From: JADKAV01 sp963733395
Lineage (GTDB): Bacteria > Actinomycetota > Actinomycetes > S36-B12 > UBA10799
NCBI GenBank assembly: GCA_963733395.1
Contig: CAVTCZ010000013.1
Coordinates: 124,001-188,000, forward strand
Length of the DNA: 64,000 nt
Reading direction: 5' to 3'
A program made the translations under genes and the position numbers. This document shows, piece by piece, positions 15,852 to 25,150 of this stretch. Every line of letters begins with the position of its first letter. Positions within the stretch are counted from its first letter, which is position 1. The notes under the pieces were generated by a model. That model had not been told where the DNA came from and ran no database searches. It was given only the letters and a program-made list of their open reading frames with translations.

Positions 15852-16777
15852 ACATCCAGGATGAAGTCACCTACTGGGCCTATGCCACAGGTTGGCGGAT
15901 CGTGCGCGCACTGCCGGAGCGGCAGGCGTACGGGATGTTCAACCAGTTCGCCGACCAGTCGTGGCGGCAGCGCAGCAAAGGCGTGCGGCAACTGGAGAAG
16001 AACCTGCGACGGGTGCTTCCGGATGCCAACGACGCGGAGATCCGGGAGGTCTCGCACGAAGGGATGCGCTCTTACCTGCGCTACTGGTGCGATGCGTTCC
16101 GGCTGCCGTCGTGGACGCCGGAGGAGATCACGCACAGGCACCGCGCGATCAATGCCCACTACCTGCAGGACGCGCTCGATGCCGGCAACGGGGTGGTCTT
16201 CGCGGTCCCGCACGCCGGCAACTACGACTTGACCGGTGCCTGGGCCAGCATCCACTTCGCGCAGGTGATCAGCGTGGCCGAACGGCTCCGGCCGGAACGC
16301 CTCTACGAGGAGTTCCTGGACTTCCGGCGCACGTTGGGCATGAAGATCCTGCCGCACGCCGGGGCCGAGGGGGTGTTCGACGAACTCGTCGGGCTCGTGC
16401 GCGGCAACGGGCTGCTGGCGCTGCTGGCAGATCGCGACATGAGCCGTAACGGGGTCCAGGTCGAGTTCTTCGGCGAACCGGCCAAGATGCCGATCGGCCC
16501 CGCCGCCATCTCCCTGCTCACGGGCGCGCCCCTGCTGGCCTGTTCCCTGTACTACGAAGGCCCGAGGGCGCATGTGCATGTCTTCCCGGGCGTGAAGCCG
16601 CCTTCCGGGGACTGGACGTCCGCCGACCGTTTCGACGAGGACTTCATCGAGGCAGCCAACGAGTTCACCCAGTCGATGGCGCGTCGCCTCGAGGAAGGCA
16701 TCGTGATGCACCCCGGCGATTGGCACATGCTGCAGCCGGTGTTCCTGGCCGACCTCGATCCCCGGCGGGCGCGGTGA
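15848..16777 (+). CDS. patA: PIM acyltransferase (LpxL/HtrB-like), PatA
   Basis: A 309-residue lysophospholipid-acyltransferase-like protein of the LpxL/HtrB family. PHAGNYDLTG (about residues 120-129) holds the H-x4-D catalytic pair. In mycobacteria this enzyme (Rv2611c) acylates the mannose of PIM1/PIM2 at the inner membrane. The start is the ATG overlapping the pgsA stop; the frame is open 13 codons further up but inside pgsA. The stop overlaps the pimA GTG. Function is assigned by family plus the diagnostic position between pgsA and pimA. Confidence 0.9.
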   Translation: MNIQDEVTYWAYATGWRIVRALPERQAYGMFNQFADQSWRQRSKGVRQLEKNLRRVLPDANDAEIREVSHEGMRSYLRYWCDAFRLPSWTPEEITHRHRAINAHYLQDALDAGNGVVFAVPHAGNYDLTGAWASIHFAQVISVAERLRPERLYEEFLDFRRTLGMKILPHAGAEGVFDELVGLVRGNGLLALLADRDMSRNGVQVEFFGEPAKMPIGPAAISLLTGAPLLACSLYYEGPRAHVHVFPGVKPPSGDWTSADRFDEDFIEAANEFTQSMARRLEEGIVMHPGDWHMLQPVFLADLDPRRAR

Positions 16778-17949
16778 AGGTCGGCATCGTCTGCCCGTAC
16801 GACTGGACCTCGCCGGGCGGGGTGAAGGCGCACGTCCACGATCAAGCACTGGCGCTGCAGCGGTTCGGGCATGAGGTCAGCGTGCTCGCACCGGTGGACG
16901 ACGACGACTACCCGTTGGAACCGTTCGTCGTGGACGGCGGCAAGCCCGTTTCCGTGCCCTACAACGGCTCGGTCGCGAAGGTGAACTTCGGGCCGGTCTC
17001 GGCGGCCCGGGTACGCCGATGGATCAAGGACGGCGACTTCGACGTGCTGCACGTCCATGAGCCCGCCTCCCCGACCCTGAGCGTGCTGGCGTGTTGGGCC
17101 GCACGCGGCCCGATCGTGGCGACGTGGCACAGTTCCCAGACCCGTTCTCGCGCGCTGAGTGCCGCCTACTACCTGGTGCAGACGGCGATGGAGAAGATCT
17201 CGGCGCGCATCGCCGTCAGCGAGGCCGCCCGGCAGACCCTGGTCAAGCACCTCGGGGGAGACGCGGTGCTCATCCCCAACGGCGTCACCTGCTCGGACTT
17301 CGAAGGTGCCCACCCGTTGCCGGGCTATCCGCGCACCGGGCCGACGCTGTTCTTCATCGGTCGCATCGATGAGCCCCGCAAGGGTCTGCAAGTGCTGCTG
17401 CGGGCACTGCCGCAGATGCTCGCCGTCCACCCGGACCTCGAGGTGCTGGTGGCCGGACCCGGAGACCAGGAAGAGGTGACCGAGGATCTGCCGGAGGGCG
17501 TGCGGGAGCACGTGCGCTTCCTGGGATTGGTGAGCGACGCCGACAAGGTCAGCGCCTTCGCCAGCGCCGACATCTACGTGGCGCCCAACACGGGCGGGGA
17601 GAGCTTCGGGATCGTCCTGCTGGAGGCGATGGCGGCAGGCACGCCGGTGGTCGCCAGTGACCTGGAGGCGTTCGCCCGGGTGCTGGACGATGGCCGGGCC
17701 GGGGTGATGTTCGCCACCGACGATCCTGCGTCGCTGGCAGGGACTGTGCTGGATCTGCTGGCGGACGCTCCGCGGCGCGAGCAGTTGCGGCAGGCGGGCC
17801 TGGCGCGAGCCCGGCAGTTCGACTGGGAGGTCGTGGCGCGCGAGATCGAACAGGTCTACGAGAGCGTCACCGCCACCGGTGAGAAGGTGCAGAACGATAT
17901 GCGCGGGCAGCTGGTCGGCCGTCTGGCCCGACCGCGGGAAGAACTGTGA
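16774..17949 (+). CDS. pimA: Phosphatidyl-myo-inositol mannosyltransferase
   Basis: A 391-residue GT4 (GT-B fold) glycosyltransferase that adds the first mannose from GDP-mannose to phosphatidylinositol at the cytoplasmic face. The N-terminus VKVGIVCPYDWTSPGGVKAH is the PimA hallmark with the Gly-Gly loop. The C-terminal donor domain has FFIGRIDEPRKGL (about 193) and NTGGESFGIVLLEAMAAGTP (about 270), including the E-x7-E motif. GTG 16774 overlaps the patA stop. The operon context and the sequence agree well with M. tuberculosis PimA. Confidence 0.95.
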   Translation: MKVGIVCPYDWTSPGGVKAHVHDQALALQRFGHEVSVLAPVDDDDYPLEPFVVDGGKPVSVPYNGSVAKVNFGPVSAARVRRWIKDGDFDVLHVHEPASPTLSVLACWAARGPIVATWHSSQTRSRALSAAYYLVQTAMEKISARIAVSEAARQTLVKHLGGDAVLIPNGVTCSDFEGAHPLPGYPRTGPTLFFIGRIDEPRKGLQVLLRALPQMLAVHPDLEVLVAGPGDQEEVTEDLPEGVREHVRFLGLVSDADKVSAFASADIYVAPNTGGESFGIVLLEAMAAGTPVVASDLEAFARVLDDGRAGVMFATDDPASLAGTVLDLLADAPRREQLRQAGLARARQFDWEVVAREIEQVYESVTATGEKVQNDMRGQLVGRLARPREEL

Positions 17950-18506
17950 TGGACGTTGCCTGGCTGCTCCTGATCGTCGCGCTGATCCTGGTCATCACGC
18001 TGTACCTCTCCCAGACGGCCGCCCGTCTCGACCGGTTGCACCACCGGGTGGACACCTCCCGGACCGCGCTGCAGGGCCAGTTCATGCAGCGAGCCAACGA
18101 GGTCCTGTCGCTGGCCAGTTCCGGCCGGCTGGATCCCGCGACCAGCGTGTTGCTCGCGGATGCGGCGGACTCCGCTCTGGCGCAGGCCCGCGCCACCGGC
18201 TCCGACTTCCCGCCGGCGCGGTGCGCGGCGGAGAGTGCCCTGACGAAGGCGCTGGAGGCCGCCTTCAGCCCGGATCTGGTCGCGGAGATCAACGACCAGC
18301 CGGATGGCGAACCGACGCTGGTCGATCTGGCTGCGGCGGTGCAGAAGGCCGCGTGGTCGCGCCGGTTCCACAACGATGCCGTGCGATCGTGCCTGGCCGT
18401 GCGGCGACAGCGGATCGTGCGCCTGTTCCGACTCGCCGGTTCGGCGCCGTTGCCACACACGGTCGAACTCGACGACGAGGTGCCTTCCCCACTCCGCAGT
18501 AGGTGA
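17946..18506 (+). CDS. Conserved membrane-anchored protein, Rv2609c-like position
   Basis: 186 residues: an N-terminal membrane helix (about residues 3-22), a helical, Arg/Ala-rich cytosolic part, and no known catalytic motif. The region LDRLHHRVDTSRTALQGQF is faintly LemA-like (helical bundle). The start overlaps the pimA stop (GTG 17946 or ATG 17949). A protein of this kind follows pimA in mycobacteria (Rv2609c). The function is unknown; membership of the PIM operon is clear. Confidence 0.7.
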   Translation: MMDVAWLLLIVALILVITLYLSQTAARLDRLHHRVDTSRTALQGQFMQRANEVLSLASSGRLDPATSVLLADAADSALAQARATGSDFPPARCAAESALTKALEAAFSPDLVAEINDQPDGEPTLVDLAAAVQKAAWSRRFHNDAVRSCLAVRRQRIVRLFRLAGSAPLPHTVELDDEVPSPLRSR

Positions 18507-18554
18507 GTTCCCGGATCGCCCCTACCATTGGGGAAGACCTGAAAGGAATACCCG

Positions 18555-19451
18555 ATGACTGACCCCACGCATGTGACCGGTTCGGCCCGTGTGAAACGCG
18601 GCATGGCCGAGATGCTCAAGGGCGGCGTGATCATGGACGTGGTGACCGCCGACCAGGCGAAGATCGCTGAGGATGCCGGCGCCGTCGCGGTGATGGCGCT
18701 CGAGCGCGTCCCCGCCGACATCCGAGCGCAGGGTGGCGTTGCACGTATGAGCGACCCCGACCTGATCGACGGGATCATCGAGGCCGTCTCCATCCCGGTG
18801 ATGGCCAAGGCCCGCATCGGCCACTTCGTCGAGGCCCAGATCCTGCAATCGCTCGGTGTCGACTACATCGACGAGTCCGAGGTGCTCACCCCGGCCGACT
18901 ACGCCCACCACATCGACAAGTGGCAGTTCACCGTGCCGTTCGTGTGCGGTGCCACCAACCTCGGCGAGGCCTTGCGCCGGATCACCGAGGGTGCGGCCAT
19001 GATCCGCAGCAAGGGTGAGGCCGGTACCGGCGACGTGTCCAACGCCACCACCCATATGCGCACCATCCGCGATGAGATGAGACGCCTGGCCAACCTACCT
19101 GAGGACGAACTGTACTTGGCGGCCAAGGACCTGCAGGCCCCGTACGAGTTGGTCGCCGAGGTAGCTCGCGCCGGCTGCTTGCCGGTCGTGATGTTCACCG
19201 CCGGTGGCATCGCGACCCCCGCGGATGCGGCGATGATGATGCAACTCGGGGCTGACGGGGTGTTCGTGGGCAGCGGCATCTTCAAATCCGGCAACCCGGC
19301 CGAGCGGGCAGCCGCCATCGTGCAGGCGACCACTCACTTCGACGACCCGGACATCCTCGCCAAGGTGTCCCGCGGTCTGGGGGAGGCCATGGTCGGCATC
19401 AACGTGGAGGAGATCCCGGAGCCGCACCGCCTCGCCGAACGCGGCTGGTGA
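18555..19451 (+). CDS. pdxS: Pyridoxal 5'-phosphate synthase, lyase subunit
   Basis: A 298-residue (beta/alpha)8 enzyme that makes PLP from ribose 5-phosphate, glyceraldehyde 3-phosphate and ammonia delivered by PdxT. The two catalytic lysines are visible in PVMAKARIGH (about residue 80) and MIRSKGEAGTGDV (about 149). GAAAGGA precedes the ATG, and TACCAT at about 18530 may be the -10. pdxT overlaps its end, which assures matched synthesis of the 12+12 complex. Confidence 0.97.
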   Translation: MTDPTHVTGSARVKRGMAEMLKGGVIMDVVTADQAKIAEDAGAVAVMALERVPADIRAQGGVARMSDPDLIDGIIEAVSIPVMAKARIGHFVEAQILQSLGVDYIDESEVLTPADYAHHIDKWQFTVPFVCGATNLGEALRRITEGAAMIRSKGEAGTGDVSNATTHMRTIRDEMRRLANLPEDELYLAAKDLQAPYELVAEVARAGCLPVVMFTAGGIATPADAAMMMQLGADGVFVGSGIFKSGNPAERAAAIVQATTHFDDPDILAKVSRGLGEAMVGINVEEIPEPHRLAERGW

Positions 19452-20050
19452 GCCCGCGGATCGGCGTGCTCGCCCTGCAGGGCGACTTCCGCGAACACTT
19501 GCGGATGCTGGCCGATTGTGGCGCGGACGCCGTCAAGGTGCGCACGGCCGAGGGGCTGGCGGCGGTGGACGGTTTGGTGATCCCCGGTGGTGAATCCACC
19601 ACCATCGGGATGCTGATCGCCCGCAACGACCTCGAGGCACCACTGCGCGCCGCCATCGCGGCAGGCATGCCCGTGATGGGCACGTGCGCGGGGATGATCG
19701 TGTTGGCCGCCGAGGTCCTCGACGGCCGCCCCGACCAGTTGTCGCTGGGTGCGATCGACATGACCGTGCGGCGAAACGCGTTCGGACGGCAGGTGGATTC
19801 CTTCGAGGCGGCTGTGGACGTGCCCACCCTCCCCGGCCCGCCAGTGACCGCGGTGTTCATCCGGGCACCTTGGGTGGAACGGGTCGGACCCGAGGTCGAG
19901 GTGCTCGCCCGGGTCGGGGTCGAGGGCGGCGCGGATAGAATCGTGGCGGTACGGCAGGGCAACGCGCTGGCGACGTCGTTCCACCCAGAGGTGACAGACG
20001 ACCGGCGCTTCCACGCACTGCTGGTGGACATCGTTCAGGAGGACGTATGA
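19448..20050 (+). CDS. pdxT: Pyridoxal 5'-phosphate synthase, glutaminase subunit
   Basis: A 200-residue class I glutamine amidotransferase. Motifs: GVLALQGDFREH at the N-terminus, IPGGESTT near 45, the nucleophile Cys in PVMGTCAGMI (about residue 79), and the His/Glu pair in SFHPEVTDD near 177. It releases ammonia from glutamine for PdxS. GTG 19448 overlaps the pdxS stop and the gene stop overlaps yebC. Confidence 0.96.
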   Translation: MSPRIGVLALQGDFREHLRMLADCGADAVKVRTAEGLAAVDGLVIPGGESTTIGMLIARNDLEAPLRAAIAAGMPVMGTCAGMIVLAAEVLDGRPDQLSLGAIDMTVRRNAFGRQVDSFEAAVDVPTLPGPPVTAVFIRAPWVERVGPEVEVLARVGVEGGADRIVAVRQGNALATSFHPEVTDDRRFHALLVDIVQEDV

Positions 20051-20799
20051 GCGGCCATTCCAAATGGGCGACGACCAAGCACAAGAAGGCGGCGATCGAC
20101 GCCAAGCGGGGCAAGCTCTTCGCCAAACTGATCAAGAACATCGAAGTCGCAGCCCGCACCGGTGGCGGCGACCCCGACGCGAATCCCACCCTGTACGACG
20201 CCATCCAGAAGGCCCGCAAGAACTCGGTGCCGATCGACAACATCGACCGGGCGGTCAAGCGCGGATCCGGCGCGGAGTCCGGCGGCTCGGACTGGGAGAC
20301 GATCATGTACGAGGGCTACGGCCCGAACGGCGTGGCTGTCCTCGTGGAGTGCCTGACCGACAACCGCAACCGTGCCGCCGGCGAGGTGCGGGTGGCGATG
20401 AGCCGCAACGGCGGGTCGATGGCCGACCCCGGCTCGGTGTCCTACTTGTTCGCGCGCAAGGGTGTGGTGCTCGTGCCTGCGGCGGGTTTGACCGAGGACG
20501 ATGTGCTGACCGCGGTGCTCGATGCCGGGGCCGAGGAGGTCAACGACCTCGACGGCACATTCGAGGTGATCAGCGAGCCCACCGATGTGGTCGCGGTGCG
20601 TACCGCGCTGCAGGAGTCCGGCCTCGACTACGACTCCGCCGAGGTCCAGTTCGTGCCGAGTGTGACCGTTCCGCTCGAGGCCGATGGCGCCGCCAAGATC
20701 TTCCGGCTGCTGGAGGCCCTCGAGGACAGCGACGATGTGCAGAACGTGTATGCGAACTTCGACGTGTCCGACGAGGTGATGGCGCAGGTCGAGGCCTGA
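20047..20799 (+). CDS. yebC: YebC/PmpR-family protein
   Basis: A 250-residue protein with the invariant N-terminus MSGHSKWATTKHKKAAIDAK and the usual three-domain length. The family includes DNA-binding regulators and proteins recently tied to translation of proline-rich stretches. Which holds here cannot be seen. The start ATG overlaps the pdxT stop. It lies upstream of ruvCAB as in most actinobacteria, but here a repeat cluster and a wax ester synthase are inserted between yebC and ruvC. Confidence 0.95.
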   Translation: MSGHSKWATTKHKKAAIDAKRGKLFAKLIKNIEVAARTGGGDPDANPTLYDAIQKARKNSVPIDNIDRAVKRGSGAESGGSDWETIMYEGYGPNGVAVLVECLTDNRNRAAGEVRVAMSRNGGSMADPGSVSYLFARKGVVLVPAAGLTEDDVLTAVLDAGAEEVNDLDGTFEVISEPTDVVAVRTALQESGLDYDSAEVQFVPSVTVPLEADGAAKIFRLLEALEDSDDVQNVYANFDVSDEVMAQVEA

Positions 20800-20810
20800 G
20801 TGGGCGGCCC

Positions 20811-20921
20811 GCGTTAGTCGCAAGGACAGGCGTTAGCGGGAAGGACAGGCGTTAGTCGGAAGTCCGTGTCTGGGACTAACCGATGTGCCTGGGACTAACC
20901 GATGTACCTGGGACTAACCCC
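20811..20921. repeat. Two sets of 19-bp tandem repeats in opposite orientation
   Basis: Left set, three 19-bp units: GCGTTAGTCGCAAGGACAG at 20811, GCGTTAGCGGGAAGGACAG at 20830 and a diverged unit at 20849. Right set: CTGGGACTAACCGATGTGC at 20870, CTGGGACTAACCGATGTAC at 20889 and a partial unit at 20908. GTTAGTC in the left units is the reverse complement of GACTAAC in the right ones, so the transcript can fold into several alternative hairpins. It lies directly after yebC and could end transcription; no function is proven. Confidence 0.75.
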
Positions 20922-20997
20922 AGCGACTGTGGTGATCCAGAGCGCCGGACCCGGATCCGGGGATAGCGTAAGGGCTACCTGTCCACAAGGAGGAACC

Positions 20998-22641
20998 GTG
21001 GCGACCAGCCCCGAGAAGCCAGCGGCGAAGAAGGCAGCGGCGAAGAAGTCGCCTGCCAAGAAAGCCCCCGCGAAGAAGGCTGCCGCGAAGAAAGCCCCCG
21101 CGAAGAAAGCCGCCCGCGAAGAAAGCCCCCGCCAAGAAGCTCCGCCGCGAAGAAGGCCCCCACGAAGAAAGCCCCCGTCAAGCGGGTCACCAAGAGGGCA
21201 GCCAAACAGCCCACGCCACTGCGCGGACATCAGGCCACCGTCGAGGCCAAACGCCTGTCCGGCTGGGACTTCGCCACCTGGCGGATGGCCACCGACGACC
21301 CGGTGATGCGGTCCACGATGATCGGGTTGCTGGTGCTGGAGAAGAGCCCGGACTGGGAGGCTCTGAAGACAGCGGTACGAGCGGGCGACGCGCCTGGCAC
21401 CGGTGCTGCGCTCCACAGTGGTGGAAGGTCCGATCGGTCTGCAGACGCCGCGACTGGTGGTTGACCCCAACTTCGACCTGTCCTTCCACATGCGCCGTTT
21501 CAGCATGCCCAAGGGGTCCACCTGGGCCGATGTGCTGGAGGACGCCCGCCGGCAGTCGATGGCCGACTTCGACCGGGATCGGCCGTTGTGGCGGGTGACG
21601 TTGCTGGAAGGACTGCCGGAGGGCCGGGCGGCCCTGATCCTGAAACTCCACCACGCCATCGCGGACGGCCAGGGTGCGGTGCAGCTGGGTCTGGCTCTGT
21701 TCGACTTCACGCCCGATGGCGCCGACCTCGGTCCGATGCCGCCAGCCCCCGAGCCGGCTGTGCTCGACACCACCGGCTTCCTGGAAGCCGTTCTGCGCAA
21801 CAACGTCGGCTGGGTGGCGCGCACCGCCGAGGACGCGATCCGCGGACTCGGCCCGCTGACGATGGCGGCGGTGAAGAACCCGACCGAACTCATCGGCCGG
21901 GCTCGCCGGACGGCTGAGTCCGTGATGCGGTTCACCCGGGTCCCGTTCGGACCGCTGTCGCCGATCATGCAGCAGCGCAGCATCAACTACCACTTCGACA
22001 CCATCGACATGGAGTTCGACACGTACCGGGCGGCGGCCAAGCAGCGTGGGCGCAGCGTCAACGACCTGTTCCTCGCCGCGATCAGCGTCGGCATGAACCG
22101 CTACCACGAGCGCATGGGTCGGCCGGTCGACGAACTGCGGATGAACATGCCGATCTCGCTGCGCACGAGTGGCGAGGATGCCTCGAATGCGGTCACGATC
22201 GCACGCTTCGAGATACCGATCTCGAACGTGATCGACGACGTGCTGGAGACTGCCGCCGAAACGGTGCGCAGCTGGCGGGCCGAACCGGCGCTCAAGCTCG
22301 CCGACAACCTGGCGGAGTTCTCGCGGTTCCTGCCTCCGGAGTTGCTGTCGGCCGCGGCCCAGACCTCCGACCTGACTGCCTCGAACGTCCCAGGTGTGCC
22401 GGTGCCGGTGTGGCTGGCGGGCGCGAAGGTGGAGCGGATGTACCCGTTGGTGGCCACGATCGGCGCCGCGATCAACATCACGATGCTGACCTATGCCGGG
22501 GTCGCCAGCGTGGGGATCAGTACCGACGATGCGGCGGTGGACGACCGCGAGGAACTGGTGCGCAGCCTGCGCCATGGCTTCCGCGAGGTGACCGGGGCGC
22601 CGGTGATCGCGGGCAACCCGCTGACGATCCGCAAGGGGTAG
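20998..22641 (+). CDS. Wax ester synthase/diacylglycerol acyltransferase with lysine-rich N-terminal tail, frameshifted
   Basis: GTG 20998 after AAGGAGGA starts a tail of AKKAPAKKA-type repeats (about 60 residues). The WS/DGAT domain follows (about 546 residues in total). Acyltransferase motif HHAIADG lies at about 21650, and the C-terminal half is intact. Three single extra bases break the frame: near 21113 (GCCGCCCGCG), near 21141 (AAGCTCC) and near 21378 (ACAGCGG). Removing one base at each gives continuous protein: repeats, then VEAKRLSGWDFATWRMATDD, then RYERATRLAPVLRSTVVEG. The enzyme esterifies fatty acyl-CoA to long-chain alcohols or diacylglycerol for storage lipid. The histone-like tail is unusual. 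The gene is inserted between yebC and ruvC. Confidence 0.8.
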
Positions 22642-22724
22642 TGGGCCAGCCGGGCGTGTCCTGTACCGCTTGGCGCAGCGAAGCCGGGTAGTCTGCCGAA
22701 CAGTTGTACGATATCGGAGGCCGG

Positions 22725-23219
22725 ATGCGGGTATTGGCGGTTGACCCAGGGTTGACCCGGTGTGGCGTGGCCGTGGTCGAAGCGGGTTTCGACGGGAAGG
22801 CGCGAGCCGTGCTGGCCGACGTGATCCGCACGGATCCGGGCGCCGATCATGCGGTGCGTCTGCAGGAGGTGTTCGACGGCGTCCGCGGGTACCTGACCTC
22901 GAGCGAGGCCGAGGTGCTCGTGGTGGAGCGGGTGTTCAGCCAGAACAACGTGCGCACGGCGATGGGCACCGCCCAGGCAGCAGCAGTATGCATGCTGGCG
23001 GCCACCCAGCTCGGTCTGCCGGTCCACCAGCACACGCCGACGGAGGTCAAGGCCGCGGTGACGGGTTCCGGCCGCGCCGACAAGAAGCAGGTGGCCTTCA
23101 TGGTGGGGCGCATCCTGGGGTTGCGCGACGTTCCGAAACCGGCCGATGCGACCGATGCCCTGGCGCTGGGTATCTGCCACGTCTGGCGGTCCCGGACGAG
23201 GACAGGAGTTCAACGGTGA
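22725..23219 (+). CDS. ruvC: Holliday junction resolvase RuvC
   Basis: A 164-residue endonuclease that cuts Holliday junctions in complex with RuvAB. Acidic active-site residues: D7 in RVLAVDPGLTRCG, E in VVVERVF (about 68) and the DATDALAL motif near 140. ATG 22725 is preferred over an upstream frame because GGAGG stands before it. TAGTCT at about 22688 is a likely -10. It overlaps ruvA (GTGA). Confidence 0.96.
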   Translation: MRVLAVDPGLTRCGVAVVEAGFDGKARAVLADVIRTDPGADHAVRLQEVFDGVRGYLTSSEAEVLVVERVFSQNNVRTAMGTAQAAAVCMLAATQLGLPVHQHTPTEVKAAVTGSGRADKKQVAFMVGRILGLRDVPKPADATDALALGICHVWRSRTRTGVQR

Positions 23220-23827
23220 TAGCCCAGGTGCGTGGCAGAGTCGCCGCTCGCGGCACGGACGAGGTCGTGGTCGAGGTGGGTGGGGTCGGCATCAGCGTGG
23301 TCGTCACCGCCCGCACGGCCGCCACTCTGGAAGTGGGCGCCGAATGCCTGCTGACGACCCACCTGGTGGTGCGCGAGGACAGCCTCACGCTGTTCGGGTT
23401 CGCCGACGCCGGTGAGCGGGAGGTGTTCCGGACGGTCCAGACGGTCTCCGGCATCGGGCCCCGGCTGGCGCTCACCATGCTGGCGACCCTCACCGCGGAC
23501 CAGATCCGCGAGGCCATCGCCACCGAGGACATCGCGGCGCTGACCACCGTCTCCGGGCTCGGTCGCAAGAGCGCGCAACGGCTGATCGTCGACCTGAAGG
23601 ACCGGCTGGACGTGGGTCCGGCGGGCACTGCTGCGGTACCCGCCGCGGCCACATCCTGGCGCGCGCAGGTCAGCGCCGCGCTCACCGGCCTCGGGTGGTC
23701 GGCTGGTGAGGCCCAGCAGGCCGTGGCAGCGGTGGCGCAGCGACCCGATGCGGCGGCCCTGCCGGTGTCGGAGGCCCTTCGGCTGGCGCTGCAGGTCCTC
23801 GACCACACGCCGGCGGTGACACCGTGA
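23216..23827 (+). CDS. ruvA: Holliday junction DNA helicase subunit RuvA
   Basis: 203 residues with the three RuvA domains: N-terminal OB fold (VIAQVRGRVAARG to about 63), helix-hairpin-helix pair (SGIGPRLAL near 76 and SGLGRKSAQRL near 112), a flexible linker rich in Ala/Pro, and the C-terminal RuvB-binding domain (about 150-203). It binds four-way junctions as a tetramer. Overlaps both ruvC and ruvB by four bases. Confidence 0.95.
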   Translation: MIAQVRGRVAARGTDEVVVEVGGVGISVVVTARTAATLEVGAECLLTTHLVVREDSLTLFGFADAGEREVFRTVQTVSGIGPRLALTMLATLTADQIREAIATEDIAALTTVSGLGRKSAQRLIVDLKDRLDVGPAGTAAVPAAATSWRAQVSAALTGLGWSAGEAQQAVAAVAQRPDAAALPVSEALRLALQVLDHTPAVTP

Positions 23828-24870
23828 CCGATCCGGTGATCTCCCCGGGTGCCGACGAATCCGAGCGGCTGGTCGAGGGCGCTCTGCGGCCGACCTCGCT
23901 GCGGGACTTCATCGGCCAGGAGCGGGTGAAGGACCAACTCCGGTTGGTGCTGTCTGCTGCGCTGCAGCGCGAACACGTGGCCGACCACGTGCTGCTCAGC
24001 GGCCCGCCCGGTCTGGGCAAGACCACCCTGGCCATGATCATCGCCGCCGAGCTCGGGAAGGCGTTGCGGCTGACCAGCGGTCCGGCGATCACGCATGCCG
24101 GCGATCTGGCGTCGATCCTCACTGCGCTGCAGCCCGGGGACGTCCTGTTCATCGATGAGATCCACCGCCTGTCCCGCCCGGCCGAGGAGATGTTGTACAT
24201 GGCCATGGAGGATTTCCGGGTGGACGTGATCGTGGGCAAGGGTCCCGGTGCCACCTCGATCCCGCTGGACCTGGCGCCGTTCACCCTGGTGGGGGCGACG
24301 ACCCGGTCCGGGCTGCTCCCCGGGCCGCTGCGCGACCGCTTCGGATTCACCGCCCACATGGACTTCTACGAGCCGGCCGAACTGCAGTTGATCGTGGAGC
24401 GGGCGGCGCGATTGATGGGCATCCACGCCGATCCGCAGGCCCTCTCCATCATCGCCGGGCGCTCCCGCGGCACCCCCCGGATCGCGAACCGCCTGCTGCG
24501 CCGGGTGCGGGACTACGCCCAGATCCACGGCGACTCGACCGTCGACGTGGGGTCCACCGAAGCCGCGCTGACTCTCTTCGAGGTCGACGTGAGCGGTCTG
24601 GATCGGCTGGATCGGGCGGTCCTGCGGGCACTGGTGACGAACTTCAGTGGTGGTCCGGTGGGGTTGTCCACGCTGGCGGTCGCGGTGGGAGAGGAGTCGG
24701 AGACCGTCGAAACGGTGTGCGAACCGTTCCTGCTGCGCTCGGGTTTCCTGGCCCGCACACCGCGTGGTCGCATCGCCACAGCCAAGGCCTATGCGCACCT
24801 CGGGCTGGCACTTCCGGCCGGAAGTGACCAACTCGCCCTGACCGACCCGCAGGATGTGGTGCCCGGCTAG
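23824..24870 (+). CDS. ruvB: Holliday junction branch migration ATPase RuvB
   Basis: A 348-residue AAA+ motor. Walker A GPPGLGKTTLA (about residue 60), Walker B LFIDEIHRL (about 108), sensor 1 GATTRSG (about 157), arginine finger region LRDRFG, and a C-terminal winged helix (about 260-340). It begins with a typical spacer and LRPTSLRDFIGQERVKDQL. The GTG overlaps the ruvA stop. Confidence 0.97.
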   Translation: MTDPVISPGADESERLVEGALRPTSLRDFIGQERVKDQLRLVLSAALQREHVADHVLLSGPPGLGKTTLAMIIAAELGKALRLTSGPAITHAGDLASILTALQPGDVLFIDEIHRLSRPAEEMLYMAMEDFRVDVIVGKGPGATSIPLDLAPFTLVGATTRSGLLPGPLRDRFGFTAHMDFYEPAELQLIVERAARLMGIHADPQALSIIAGRSRGTPRIANRLLRRVRDYAQIHGDSTVDVGSTEAALTLFEVDVSGLDRLDRAVLRALVTNFSGGPVGLSTLAVAVGEESETVETVCEPFLLRSGFLARTPRGRIATAKAYAHLGLALPAGSDQLALTDPQDVVPG

Positions 24871-24871
24871 A

Positions 24872-24877
24872 TAAGAT
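24872..24877 (+). promoter_or_regulatory. Probable -10 box of leaderless yajC
   Basis: TAAGAT ends six bases before the yajC GTG, directly after the ruvB stop. It would start a separate yajC-secD-secF transcript without a leader. Confidence 0.5.
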
Positions 24878-24883
24878 CGGGCA

Positions 24884-25147
24884 GTGGAATTCCTCATGCT
24901 GGCGATACCGCTGGTCCTGCTGGGCGGATTGTGGTTCACCACGATCCGGCCGTTGCGCCAGCGGCAGCGGGAGGCGCAGGCTGCCCAGATGGCAGTGCAC
25001 GTGGGGGCCGAAATCATGACCACAGCCGGGATCTACGGCACAGTGGCCTGGATGGACGAAGAGACGATCGGGCTCGAAGTGAGCCACGGAGTGGTCGTGA
25101 AGTACGCGCGCGCCGCAGTGGCGAACGTGGTGGAGAACGAGGGGTAA
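24884..25147 (+). CDS. yajC: Preprotein translocase subunit YajC
   Basis: An 87-residue protein with one N-terminal membrane helix (about residues 3-19), the conserved TIRPLRQRQREAQ basic stretch, then a small cytosolic domain (VGAEIMTTAGIYGTV). YajC accompanies SecDF at the Sec translocon. The GTG start is fixed by the -10 box six bases upstream and by the conserved N-terminus. Four bases separate it from secD. Confidence 0.93.
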   Translation: MEFLMLAIPLVLLGGLWFTTIRPLRQRQREAQAAQMAVHVGAEIMTTAGIYGTVAWMDEETIGLEVSHGVVVKYARAAVANVVENEG

Positions 25148-25150
25148 CTG

